A stretch of 34,772 bases of DNA from NCBI GenBank assembly GCA_017998915.1, contig JAGOCE010000004.1, positions 1 to 34,772 on the forward strand, written 5' to 3'. Positions 15,956 to 22,740 of the stretch are shown here, piece after piece (position 1 is the stretch's first letter; each line of letters opens with the position of its first letter). The stretch comes from Candidatus Ozemibacteraceae bacterium (GTDB lineage Bacteria > Muiribacteriota > Ozemobacteria > Ozemobacterales > Ozemobacteraceae). Below the pieces are notes generated by a model, which saw only the letters and a program-made list of their open reading frames with translations, did not search any database and had not been told where the DNA came from. The translations under genes and the position numbers were made by a program.

Positions 15956-18747
15956 GTTCCACGGCACCCGCGCAGGCGCATGCCCCCGCGCCACCCCCTT
16001 CCCGCTCGCGCCTGGTCTGGCTTCTCGCCATATTTTTCCTCCTCCAGAAGGGGACGAACAACGTTCTCTACCTGACCTGGCTCGCGGGACTGCTGAAGCA
16101 TCTCGGCTCCACGATGCTTCCTTGGGCCTACCTGGCCGGCAACATCTCCTTCATCGCCCTTCAGTATGCGTTCGTGCGCCGCATGGCGGGCCGCGAAGGC
16201 CACTGGATGCTCTCGACCCTCTCCCTGCCCGTCGTCGGTTTTTCCGTCGTCACCGCCCTGGTGGCCGGTTCAGATGCGGGGCCGGTGCTTCTCGCCGGCG
16301 TCGTCGGAGGCATGGTTGTCGACCTCCTGACCAACCAGGCGTTCGCCGCCATGGCGAACCAGCTTCTCAGCCTCCAGGAGGCGAAGCGCCGCCTGCCGGC
16401 CATCTACGGTGCGGGAAGCATAGGTTATATATTAAGCGGTATTATAATGAAGACGGTGCTCGACTTCGCCGGGATCGGGCCGCTCGTCTGGCTGAACACC
16501 GCCGCCCTGTGCGTCGGAGCGCTTGTGCTCCAGCAGATCGGCCACCACGATCGCGGCCGCACAGGATCAGAAACGGCCGCGGCCGGTCAGCCTCACCGGG
16601 AAACCGACGTGCTGCCGCCCACCCCGTCGTTCCGCCAGCCGCTCGCAGCTCTGCTTCTGGCCTCCTCGGTCCTGATCGTCTTCAACCGATTCCTGATCGA
16701 TTACCTCTTTTCCGCCTCGGTAACCGCGCATTTTGCCGATGCGGCAGCCATCGCCTCGTTCCTCGGCCTGTTCGGGGCCGCCGCCGATTTCACCGTCGTC
16801 ATCCTCCAGATGACGGTGATGAACTGGGTCTTCGCCTCGATGCCGATCGGCCGCATCCTTCTCCTGACGCCCTTTCTTCTGACGGGGCTGTGTCTCGCCG
16901 CATCCTTCCACCCGGCTCTCCCCGTCGTAGCGGTCACGCAGTTCGTCGTCCTGCTCAACAGCAAGAATTTCACGGTCCCCGCGACGACCCTCCTGCTGGG
17001 CGCCTTTCCCGCAAATGCGCGTGGCGGCTACCGGCGCGACATATCGACCGTCTCGTCGGCGGCGAGCATCGCCGCGTCCGTCGTCCTTCTGTTTACCAGG
17101 GACCTGGTGCCGGTCGGCGGCCTGTTCATGCTTGCGGCGCTCTGCTACGGCGGCCTCCTGCTCGTGCATGTTCGCCTGGACCGCGGGTATGCGGCGACCC
17201 TACGGGAAACGCTTGCCGGCACCGGGGCCGCGCCTGACGACGAGACCCTGCGTTCGATCGGATTCCTGCCCGAAGGAGAGCGTCTGCTTCGTCTCCGGGA
17301 ACTCCTCGTCCACGACGACCCGCAGGTCCGCTTCGAAGCGGTCCAGGAAGTCGAGCGCCTGCCGGACGATCCACTCCGGCAACTCGTGTTCCCGCGTCTT
17401 TCCGGGGAAACGAATCCCCGCTGTCTGACGGCCCTTGCACGGCTTGCCGTCGAACGTTTCGGCCCCGAGGCGGTCTCACATACCGCGCGGCTCCTTCAGA
17501 CGACCGACGATCCCCGTCTCCAGGCCGATCTGCTCGAGGCGCTCGGCAGGACGAACGGCGGACTTCCCGTCGAGGAACTCGCCGCCATGTATCTCGAGCA
17601 CGACCACCACCGTGTCCGCGGAAGCGCCGTTCTCGCCCTCCTCCGGCTCGCTCGCGACGTAAGCGGCATCGAAACGGCTCTCGGAACGCTTTCCCGCATG
17701 GCCCGGGCACGGGAGCCTCTCTTCAGATCCGCCGCCGCAGCCATTATGGGCGAAACCGCCCTGCCCCTCTTTCTCGATTCGATCGAAACGCTCGCAAACG
17801 ACCCCGATCGCAAGGTCGCCCTGATCGCCATCCGCTCGCTGGGCAGGCTCCCAACCTCGGGCGGTCTCGCGGCGCTGGGCAGGTTGAGCAGCCATGTAGA
17901 TCCGGCCCGTGCCGGCCTCGCGAAGCGCTTCATCGAAAACTCCTCGCGCGAGCGGCTTGCCCGTATACGCTCTCTCATGGATGGCCTCACCGCCGCCGAG
18001 CGTCAGAAACTCTCCCATACGATTCGCTCGATCGGCGCGACCGCCGGGCTCGACATCGTCAGCCGCATCCTCCGGCTCGACCAGACAGACGCGCGGGAGG
18101 GGCTCATGCGCCTGCTCGACCAGGCGGCACCCGACACCGTCGAGATGCTGCGCGCCACGCTCATCGCCCAGGCGCAGCCGGACGAGACACCGTCCCTCGA
18201 TCCGGTCTGGAACTGGTGCCGCATTCCAAGAGCCGCCAATCTGCCCGGCTGGGCCCCGGCGATTCCACTTCTGAACCGCGCCATCACCTCCGCCCAGCCG
18301 GATGCGCTCAGCGGCGGATTCAGTCCGGGAGCACTCACCGTCCTGAACCTGCTCCTTCGCGAAGCCGAGCTGCTCGCCTGTCTCCAAAGGGGTGAGCACG
18401 CCGGCTGGTCCACGTCCGAGACGAATACGGCGGTTTCCCGCTGGAACGAGCGTGCGCTGCTGTGCTGCCGGATGGTTCTCCTGGCCGCTCCACGACCGGA
18501 AACGCTCCTCTCGGCGTTCGACCGGCTTCGCAGCCCTGACTCATTCACAAGTTCGGTCGCCCAGGAGCTCCTCGAGACGAACCTCCCCCATGACATCAGC
18601 GAACCGCTCCTTCTGATCCATCAGCGGCTGAAAGACCTCGGAGGAGTCCCGGGACCGGCGTTGCAGGGGCGGGCAGCTTCGCCCCTCTCTGCCGAAGAGA
18701 AATCCGCCCTGTTCGCGTATCTGCGTCCGCAGGAGAACCCGACATGA
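15919..18747 (+). CDS. MFS/nucleotide-transporter-like protein fused to HEAT repeats, 942 aa
   Basis: Residues about 30-420 contain some 11-12 hydrophobic helices; the LQEAKRRLPAIYGAGSIGYI stretch resembles the helix-linking motif of TlcA/Npt-type ATP:ADP translocase relatives in the major facilitator superfamily. Residues about 430-770 are HEAT-type helical repeats (LRELLVHDDPQVRFEAVQEV, then VALIAIRSLGRLPTSGGLAA). The last 170 residues are helical. Bacterial Npt-like proteins with HEAT tails are known to me as a class but have no firm substrate. The ATG at 15919 overlaps the sensor gene by 37 bases; a GTG at 15952 making a GTGA overlap is an equally good start (931 aa). The last bases overlap the PhnD-like gene (ATGA). 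Substrate unknown. Confidence 0.78.
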   Translation: MERAGKRTEHAVSSTAPAQAHAPAPPPSRSRLVWLLAIFFLLQKGTNNVLYLTWLAGLLKHLGSTMLPWAYLAGNISFIALQYAFVRRMAGREGHWMLSTLSLPVVGFSVVTALVAGSDAGPVLLAGVVGGMVVDLLTNQAFAAMANQLLSLQEAKRRLPAIYGAGSIGYILSGIIMKTVLDFAGIGPLVWLNTAALCVGALVLQQIGHHDRGRTGSETAAAGQPHRETDVLPPTPSFRQPLAALLLASSVLIVFNRFLIDYLFSASVTAHFADAAAIASFLGLFGAAADFTVVILQMTVMNWVFASMPIGRILLLTPFLLTGLCLAASFHPALPVVAVTQFVVLLNSKNFTVPATTLLLGAFPANARGGYRRDISTVSSAASIAASVVLLFTRDLVPVGGLFMLAALCYGGLLLVHVRLDRGYAATLRETLAGTGAAPDDETLRSIGFLPEGERLLRLRELLVHDDPQVRFEAVQEVERLPDDPLRQLVFPRLSGETNPRCLTALARLAVERFGPEAVSHTARLLQTTDDPRLQADLLEALGRTNGGLPVEELAAMYLEHDHHRVRGSAVLALLRLARDVSGIETALGTLSRMARAREPLFRSAAAAIMGETALPLFLDSIETLANDPDRKVALIAIRSLGRLPTSGGLAALGRLSSHVDPARAGLAKRFIENSSRERLARIRSLMDGLTAAERQKLSHTIRSIGATAGLDIVSRILRLDQTDAREGLMRLLDQAAPDTVEMLRATLIAQAQPDETPSLDPVWNWCRIPRAANLPGWAPAIPLLNRAITSAQPDALSGGFSPGALTVLNLLLREAELLACLQRGEHAGWSTSETNTAVSRWNERALLCCRMVLLAAPRPETLLSAFDRLRSPDSFTSSVAQELLETNLPHDISEPLLLIHQRLKDLGGVPGPALQGRAASPLSAEEKSALFAYLRPQENPT

Positions 18748-19748
18748 CATCGCACCCTCCACCCCCCCCCTTCCAATCGAAACTCCCGACGATCGGCCGT
18801 TCATGGCGGTCACGCCTCTGGATGCTGATCATACTGCTGGTCGCCGCGGCAGGCTTCCTGGCCTCGAGCCCGACGCGTCCCCTGGTTCCCGTAACACTCA
18901 GAGTGGATCCCAACCCACCACTCGTGTTCGGCGTCATCCCGTTCCTCGGCCCCCGCGCTCTGAAGACGCGCATGGAGCCGCTGCTCACGTATCTCTCGCG
19001 AAAACTCGGGCGCCCCGTCGAGCTGAACGTCGCTTCCGATTACGAAGCCCTCGCCCGCCTGATGGACGAGGAGCGCGTCTCGATCGCTTGGTTCTCACAC
19101 GCTTCGTATGAGCATCTGGGCTTCGGTAAGCCATGGAAGGTGATCTGTCGGCCCGTGCAGAACGACAGCGTGGAGTATTACGGGAAAATCATCGTCCGGG
19201 CCGACAGCCCGTTCCGGACGCTCGAGGATCTGAAGGGAGGGACCTTCGCCTATGTCGAACGCAATTCCGGGTCGGGCTTCTTTTTTCCAAACAAGCTTTT
19301 TACATCACTTCATATAGATCCCCTCCGGTTCTTCGGAAAGGTCGTCTTCACCCACAGCCACGTGACCAGCATCGAAGGTGTTGTCCGGGGGCTGTATGAC
19401 GCAGCCGCCGTCTACACGATCACGCCCGACAGCAGCACCGCCTCCATGGCCGAGCTGGTGCGGTATATCGCCACGACGGGGCCGATTCCCTATGATCCGC
19501 TCGTGGCCCGCGCCAACTTGCATGAGCCCCTGGCCGCATCGATCACGGCCGCCCTGCTCTCGATGCATCTCGATCCTTCCGCAAAAGGGGAAGTCGCTCA
19601 ACTCCACGAGTGGCGCGGGCTCAACCGCTTCGCCTCGGAGGACGAAGTCCAGTCACTGCTTTCGAGACCCACGGTGACGACCGGCGGGGCCTCCGGTCCA
19701 GCCAATCTCCCATCACCATCCGCCGCATCGGAGACACGCCATGACTGA
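18744..19748 (+). CDS. PhnD-like substrate-binding protein, membrane-anchored, 334 aa
   Basis: The start is fixed by the ATGA overlap. A Pro-rich N-terminus (MTSHPPPPPF), a single hydrophobic helix at about 24-42 with no Cys lipobox, then one periplasmic binding domain about 58-310. Family signs of phosphate/phosphite/phosphonate-binding PhnD: VFGVIPFLGP, the RMEPLLTYLSRKLGRPVE segment, D-L-K-G-G-T-F-A-Y-V, and FTHSHVTSIEGVVRGLYDAA (usually the substrate-loop region). No ABC permease or ATPase is nearby, so it is probably a sensing or ligand-delivering partner of the Cache-HAMP protein or the transporter rather than an importer subunit. The ligand cannot be predicted. A run of nine C lies in codons 6-9. 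Confidence 0.83.
   Translation: MTSHPPPPPFQSKLPTIGRSWRSRLWMLIILLVAAAGFLASSPTRPLVPVTLRVDPNPPLVFGVIPFLGPRALKTRMEPLLTYLSRKLGRPVELNVASDYEALARLMDEERVSIAWFSHASYEHLGFGKPWKVICRPVQNDSVEYYGKIIVRADSPFRTLEDLKGGTFAYVERNSGSGFFFPNKLFTSLHIDPLRFFGKVVFTHSHVTSIEGVVRGLYDAAAVYTITPDSSTASMAELVRYIATTGPIPYDPLVARANLHEPLAASITAALLSMHLDPSAKGEVAQLHEWRGLNRFASEDEVQSLLSRPTVTTGGASGPANLPSPSAASETRHD
18762..18770 (+). repeat. Nine-C homopolymer near the start of the PhnD-like gene
   Basis: A run of nine cytosines encoding part of five consecutive prolines, 18 bases after the start codon. Loss or gain of one C would frameshift the gene right after initiation, as in contingency loci. Whether it varies is unknown. Confidence 0.5.
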
Positions 19749-20316
19749 CCATCGCCACGAATACGATTCACTCGCAGAGATGCTTGCACGTTGCGAAGAG
19801 GACCGAAGCCTCGGACGGCACGACGAATGGGGCCAAGCCTGCATCGCGATCGACCACCCGCAGGACCAGAAAAACATCGGAAGCGCGCTCCGGGCCGCCG
19901 GCTGTTTCGGCGTCTCGCTCGTCGCCATCTGCGGCGCCCATTACAAGAAGGCGTCGACCGACGTCGGCCACCAGTATCGTCGGACACCCCTGCTGGAAGT
20001 CGACGATCTGCGCATGACGGTGCCCTATCACTTCGTGCCGGTTGCCGTCGAACTGGTCGAGGGCGCAATCCCCCTACCTGAATACCGGCACCCCGAGCTC
20101 GCGTACTACGTGTTCGGCGGCGAGCACATGACGCTCGGGAAGCGCACCCTCTCCTGGTGTCGTGACACGATCTACATCCCGACGAGAGCGAGTCTGAATC
20201 TCGCCGCCTGCATCAACGTGGTGCTGTACGACCGGCTGAGCAAGTGCGCGAGCGGCGCCCAGCCATGGCTAGCCCCAAAGCCCGGGAAGGGAAAGGACGT
20301 TCCGCCGTCGATCTGA
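19741..20316 (+). CDS. SpoU/TrmH-family RNA 2'-O-methyltransferase, 191 aa
   Basis: The ATG lies 8 bases inside the PhnD-like gene with GGAG upstream. The three SPOUT signature motifs are present: motif 1 N45-I-G-S-A-L-R51-A-A-G-C-F-G, motif 2 YVFGGEHMTL (E128), motif 3 IPTRASLNLAACINVVLYD (S151-L-N153). It would methylate a ribose 2'-OH in tRNA or rRNA using S-adenosylmethionine, with the knotted SAM site at the C-terminus. It lacks the N-terminal L30-like substrate-binding domain of RlmB-type enzymes, so is closer to the compact TrmL/TrmH size. Last gene of the four-gene operon, ending 16 bases from the convergent phosphodiesterase gene; its functional link to the sensor genes is unclear. 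Confidence 0.88.
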   Translation: MTDHRHEYDSLAEMLARCEEDRSLGRHDEWGQACIAIDHPQDQKNIGSALRAAGCFGVSLVAICGAHYKKASTDVGHQYRRTPLLEVDDLRMTVPYHFVPVAVELVEGAIPLPEYRHPELAYYVFGGEHMTLGKRTLSWCRDTIYIPTRASLNLAACINVVLYDRLSKCASGAQPWLAPKPGKGKDVPPSI

Positions 20317-20332
20317 TCCGGCGTGCGCCGCG

Positions 20333-21262
20333 TCAGTTTTCGAGCGCCTTCATCCGTTGCGGGAAGTCCGTGAAGATCCCGTCCACCCCCGCACGGATCA
20401 ATGCCTTCATCTCGACCGGGTCGTTCACCGTCCAGACGCAGACTTTCAGACCCGCTTCACGGGCTGCCAGGATGACATCCTCGCGGACGGCTCCGGTTCG
20501 GTGCCAGGCGAGGCTGCCGATGCCCACCACATCTGAGCCGGGGTTGAAACCGTCTGCCCCGATTTGTCCGACGAGGTAGCCTCCGATTGGATACACGGGC
20601 TGATCGCACAACGCCGCTATTTCAATATCAGGAGCTATAGTTTGGACATGCGTCAGGAGTTCGTGATCGAACGATGACAGGACCGTCACGTCGGCGATGC
20701 CGGCTGCGCGCACCTCGGCGATGACCTTTTCGGCAAGCCCGTCGTAGAACATCGGAAAATTCTTCAACTCGACATTCACGCGCACGCGGCTTGCAGCCGC
20801 CAGCCCGAGCACCTGTCTCAGCGTTGGGATATGCACCCGTCCGCTCCTGAATCGCTCCAGGTCGGCGGTGGGAACGGCGCCGGCAGCGATCTGCCCGAAC
20901 GGGTCCTTCTCGACGAACCAGCTTCCCGCGTCGAGCGTCAGGAGTTCCGCAGCTGTGAAGTCCCCCACCCGCCAAGGTCTCCGGTCGGGGAACCGCGTCG
21001 CGACATCGCTGCATCGTTCCAGCGTATCGTCATGTACGACGACCGGTACGCCGTCACGGCTCAGATGCACGTCGAGCTCGATCATGTCGGCACCGAAACG
21101 TTCGATACCGATCCTGAAGGCATCGAGCGTGTTTTCCGGCGCAACGCTCCTGGCGCCCCGATGGGCGATGCAGAGCACCTGCCGCTCCTCCGGCGACTGT
21201 GCGAAACAGACGGCCGACAAGGCAATCGAAAGCAGACAACCGGCAAGAAGACGAATCATCAT
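20333..21262 (-). CDS. Exported glycerophosphodiester phosphodiesterase (GlpQ/UgpQ family), 309 aa
   Basis: Signal peptide 1-21 (MMIRLLAGCLLSIALSAVCFA, cut before QSP), then a single GDPD TIM-barrel. Catalytic and metal residues visible: H34-R35-G, E43-N44 (APENTLDAF), E62-x-D64, H77-D78 (VVVHDDTLERC), a later E-L-K motif (NVELKNFPMF), and the C-terminal WTVNDPVEMKALIRAGVDGIFTDF signature split over about 285-300. It hydrolyses deacylated phospholipids to glycerol-3-phosphate and alcohol in the periplasm. GGGAGG lies 5 bases before the first of two tandem ATGs. Length is usual for a periplasmic enzyme. Confidence 0.92.
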   Translation of the reverse strand: MMIRLLAGCLLSIALSAVCFAQSPEERQVLCIAHRGARSVAPENTLDAFRIGIERFGADMIELDVHLSRDGVPVVVHDDTLERCSDVATRFPDRRPWRVGDFTAAELLTLDAGSWFVEKDPFGQIAAGAVPTADLERFRSGRVHIPTLRQVLGLAAASRVRVNVELKNFPMFYDGLAEKVIAEVRAAGIADVTVLSSFDHELLTHVQTIAPDIEIAALCDQPVYPIGGYLVGQIGADGFNPGSDVVGIGSLAWHRTGAVREDVILAAREAGLKVCVWTVNDPVEMKALIRAGVDGIFTDFPQRMKALEN

Positions 21263-21297
21263 CGTGGCCTCCCTGAACGTCGTTCAAACTCCGCCCA

Positions 21298-21303
21298 AGT
21301 ATA
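21298..21303 (-). promoter_or_regulatory. -10 element of the phosphodiesterase gene
   Basis: TATACT on the minus strand, 35 bases upstream of the ATG; the -35 region 17 bases further (about 21321-21326) is weak (TCCATT). The insertion sequence lies directly upstream (duplication from 21336), so the promoter survives but upstream control sites may be lost. Two near-identical motifs, CCCTGAACG at about 21271-21279 and TCCTGAACG at about 21330-21338, flank it and could be operator copies. Confidence 0.4.
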
Positions 21304-21335
21304 ACAGACCGGAATCACGGAATGGACCTTCCTGA

Positions 21336-21345
21336 ACGTTCCGAC
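21336..21345. repeat. Target site duplication, left copy
   Basis: ACGTTCCGAC immediately left of the insertion sequence; identical to the right copy at 22597-22606. Ten-base duplications fit ISAs1-family insertion (8-10 bases). Confidence 0.9.
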
Positions 21346-21361
21346 CAGGGCAAATGCAAAC
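21346..21361 (+). repeat. Terminal inverted repeat, left (IRL)
   Basis: CAGGGCAAATGCAAAC; pairs with the right end, one mismatch in 16. Confidence 0.88.
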
Positions 21362-21448
21362 CTTGTCGGTACCAGGACGTAAATTCAGGGGTGGTACTTT
21401 CGGGCATTGGGTGGTAGAGATGAAGATCTCCCTTTGTGAGGTCTTCGC

Positions 21449-22579
21449 ATGGTCAAGGCATCGCCTTTGTTCGAAATCCTCGAGGATATCGAGGATCCCC
21501 GGAAAGATATCAATCTCCGTCATCGTCTTCACGACATCCTCGTTACCACGATCTGTGCAGTGATTTGTGGGGCAGAAGGTTGGGATGAAATTGCCCAATA
21601 TTCCCGGACACATGAAGACTGGTTTCGCACATTTCTGGAGCTTCCTTACGGGATTCCAAGTAGTTCCACCTATGGGCGAGTCTTTGCTCGGCTAGACCCT
21701 CAGGCCTTTGAAAAGGGATTCGCAGGCTGGATGACGATGGTTCAGGAGCATACCAAGGGGCGGATCATTGCTCTCGATGGTAAAACCCTGCGACGAAGCT
21801 TTGATCGAGCATCCCAGAAGGCCGCGATTCACATGGTCTCGGCCTGGACGACGGAGAATGGTGTTGCATTGGCTCAGACTGCGGTGGAAGCAAAGAGTAA
21901 TGAAATTACCGCTTTCCCCAAACTGCTGGACATGCTGGTTCTGGAAGGAGCCGTGGTAACGACTGATGCCATGGGATGCCAGACGGAGGTGGCTGAAAAA
22001 ATTGTCTCTGCCGGCGCCGACTATGTTTTGGCAGTGAAGGAGAATCAGCCTCAATTACATGATGATATCGAGGATTTCTTCGCTGAAGGCCAGCGAATGA
22101 ATTTTGAATGCCTCGATTATGAGCGTCTGGAGACTGTAGACGGAGACCATGGAAGAATAGAAAAGCGCACCTTCTATCTTGCTCGGGATCTGGATTCCAT
22201 AGGGAGAAAGGAGCGTTGGCCGAGTCTGAAGGGAGTGGGCATGGTGGAAGCCAAGCGGATGATAGAGGGGAAAGAGAGTGTGGAAACGCGGTATTTCATC
22301 ACAAGTATTCGAGAAGGTATTGAAACATTTAGCCGGGCAGTAAGGCAGCATTGGGGTATCGAAAACTCCCACCATTACATTCTCGACATGGCCTTTGACG
22401 AGGATCGTTGCAGGAAGCGAATCGATCATTCAGCTGAGAATTTTGCCGTTGTCCGGCATATAGCCCTCAATCTTTTGAAACAGTGCTCAACACCAAAGCC
22501 GATGAGTGTTCGAAGAAAGCGGCTTCAGGCAGGTTGGGATAGAGGGTTTCTACTCAAGGTGTTGATGGGCAGCGAATAA
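21449..22579 (+). CDS. ISAs1-family DDE transposase, 376 aa, intact
   Basis: Full length without stops or frameshifts. It shows the H-repeat/ISAs1 order: an N-terminal domain (IEDPR..NLRHRLHDIL then CGAEGWDEI), then the DDE catalytic core with D110 (ALDGKTLRR), D173 (VVTTDAMGCQ) and E305 (HWGIENSHHYILDMAFDED). A GAGG site lies about 8 bases before the ATG. It cuts and joins the IS ends in the terminal repeats. The gene spans most of the element. Codons are less GC-rich than those of the neighbouring genes. Confidence 0.95.
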   Translation: MVKASPLFEILEDIEDPRKDINLRHRLHDILVTTICAVICGAEGWDEIAQYSRTHEDWFRTFLELPYGIPSSSTYGRVFARLDPQAFEKGFAGWMTMVQEHTKGRIIALDGKTLRRSFDRASQKAAIHMVSAWTTENGVALAQTAVEAKSNEITAFPKLLDMLVLEGAVVTTDAMGCQTEVAEKIVSAGADYVLAVKENQPQLHDDIEDFFAEGQRMNFECLDYERLETVDGDHGRIEKRTFYLARDLDSIGRKERWPSLKGVGMVEAKRMIEGKESVETRYFITSIREGIETFSRAVRQHWGIENSHHYILDMAFDEDRCRKRIDHSAENFAVVRHIALNLLKQCSTPKPMSVRRKRLQAGWDRGFLLKVLMGSE

Positions 22580-22580
22580 A

Positions 22581-22596
22581 GTATGCATTTGCCCTG
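22581..22596 (-). repeat. Terminal inverted repeat, right (IRR)
   Basis: Read on the minus strand: CAGGGCAAATGCATAC. It begins directly after the transposase stop region. Confidence 0.88.
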
Positions 22597-22606
22597 ACGT
22601 TCCGAC
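22597..22606. repeat. Target site duplication, right copy
   Basis: ACGTTCCGAC, identical to 21336-21345. Confidence 0.9.
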
Positions 22607-22660
22607 GCCTCGAGGAGATCGTAGGGATTTCCTGCATGGTATAAGCCGAATTCGCGTCCC

Positions 22661-22722
22661 GGCCATGCTGAGCTTGTTGAAGCATGGGCGGCTCTCGCCC
22701 TTCGATAGACTCGGCAAACGGG
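22661..22722. repeat. REP-like intergenic palindromic element
   Basis: A perfect 7-base stem CCATGCT/AGCATGG with an 11-base loop (22663-22687) is followed by CCCTTCGATAGACTCGG, an imperfect inverse of TGAGCTTGTTGAAG in the first loop. The words CTGAGCTTGTTGAAGCATGG and CCCTTCGATAGACTC resemble dispersed REP/BIME-like repeats common in bacterial intergenic DNA. It lies past the 3' end of the ECF gene and could terminate or stabilise that transcript; no T tract is present. Copy number in this genome is unknown. Confidence 0.5.
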
Positions 22723-22740
22723 TGGTTCATTCTACAGGTC

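Larger units (their letters stand above)
21346..22596 (+). mobile_element. Complete ISAs1-family insertion sequence, 1251 bp
   Basis: Left end CAGGGCAAATGCAAAC; right end on the other strand CAGGGCAAATGCATAC: 15 of 16 terminal bases match. Perfect 10-base target duplications flank it. It contains one transposase gene of family length and nothing else. Its base composition is more AT-rich than the surrounding genes, pointing to recent arrival. Inserted between the phosphodiesterase and the ECF gene. Confidence 0.93.

Noticed and set aside
15900-17237. 445-aa plus-strand frame overlapping the transporter
   Set aside because: Arg/Pro-rich out-of-frame shadow; the other frame shows transmembrane helices and HEAT repeats.
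20317-20340. GC palindrome CGGCGTGCGCCG between convergent genes, considered as a terminator
   Set aside because: The loop would be only two bases and there is no useful T tract on either side.
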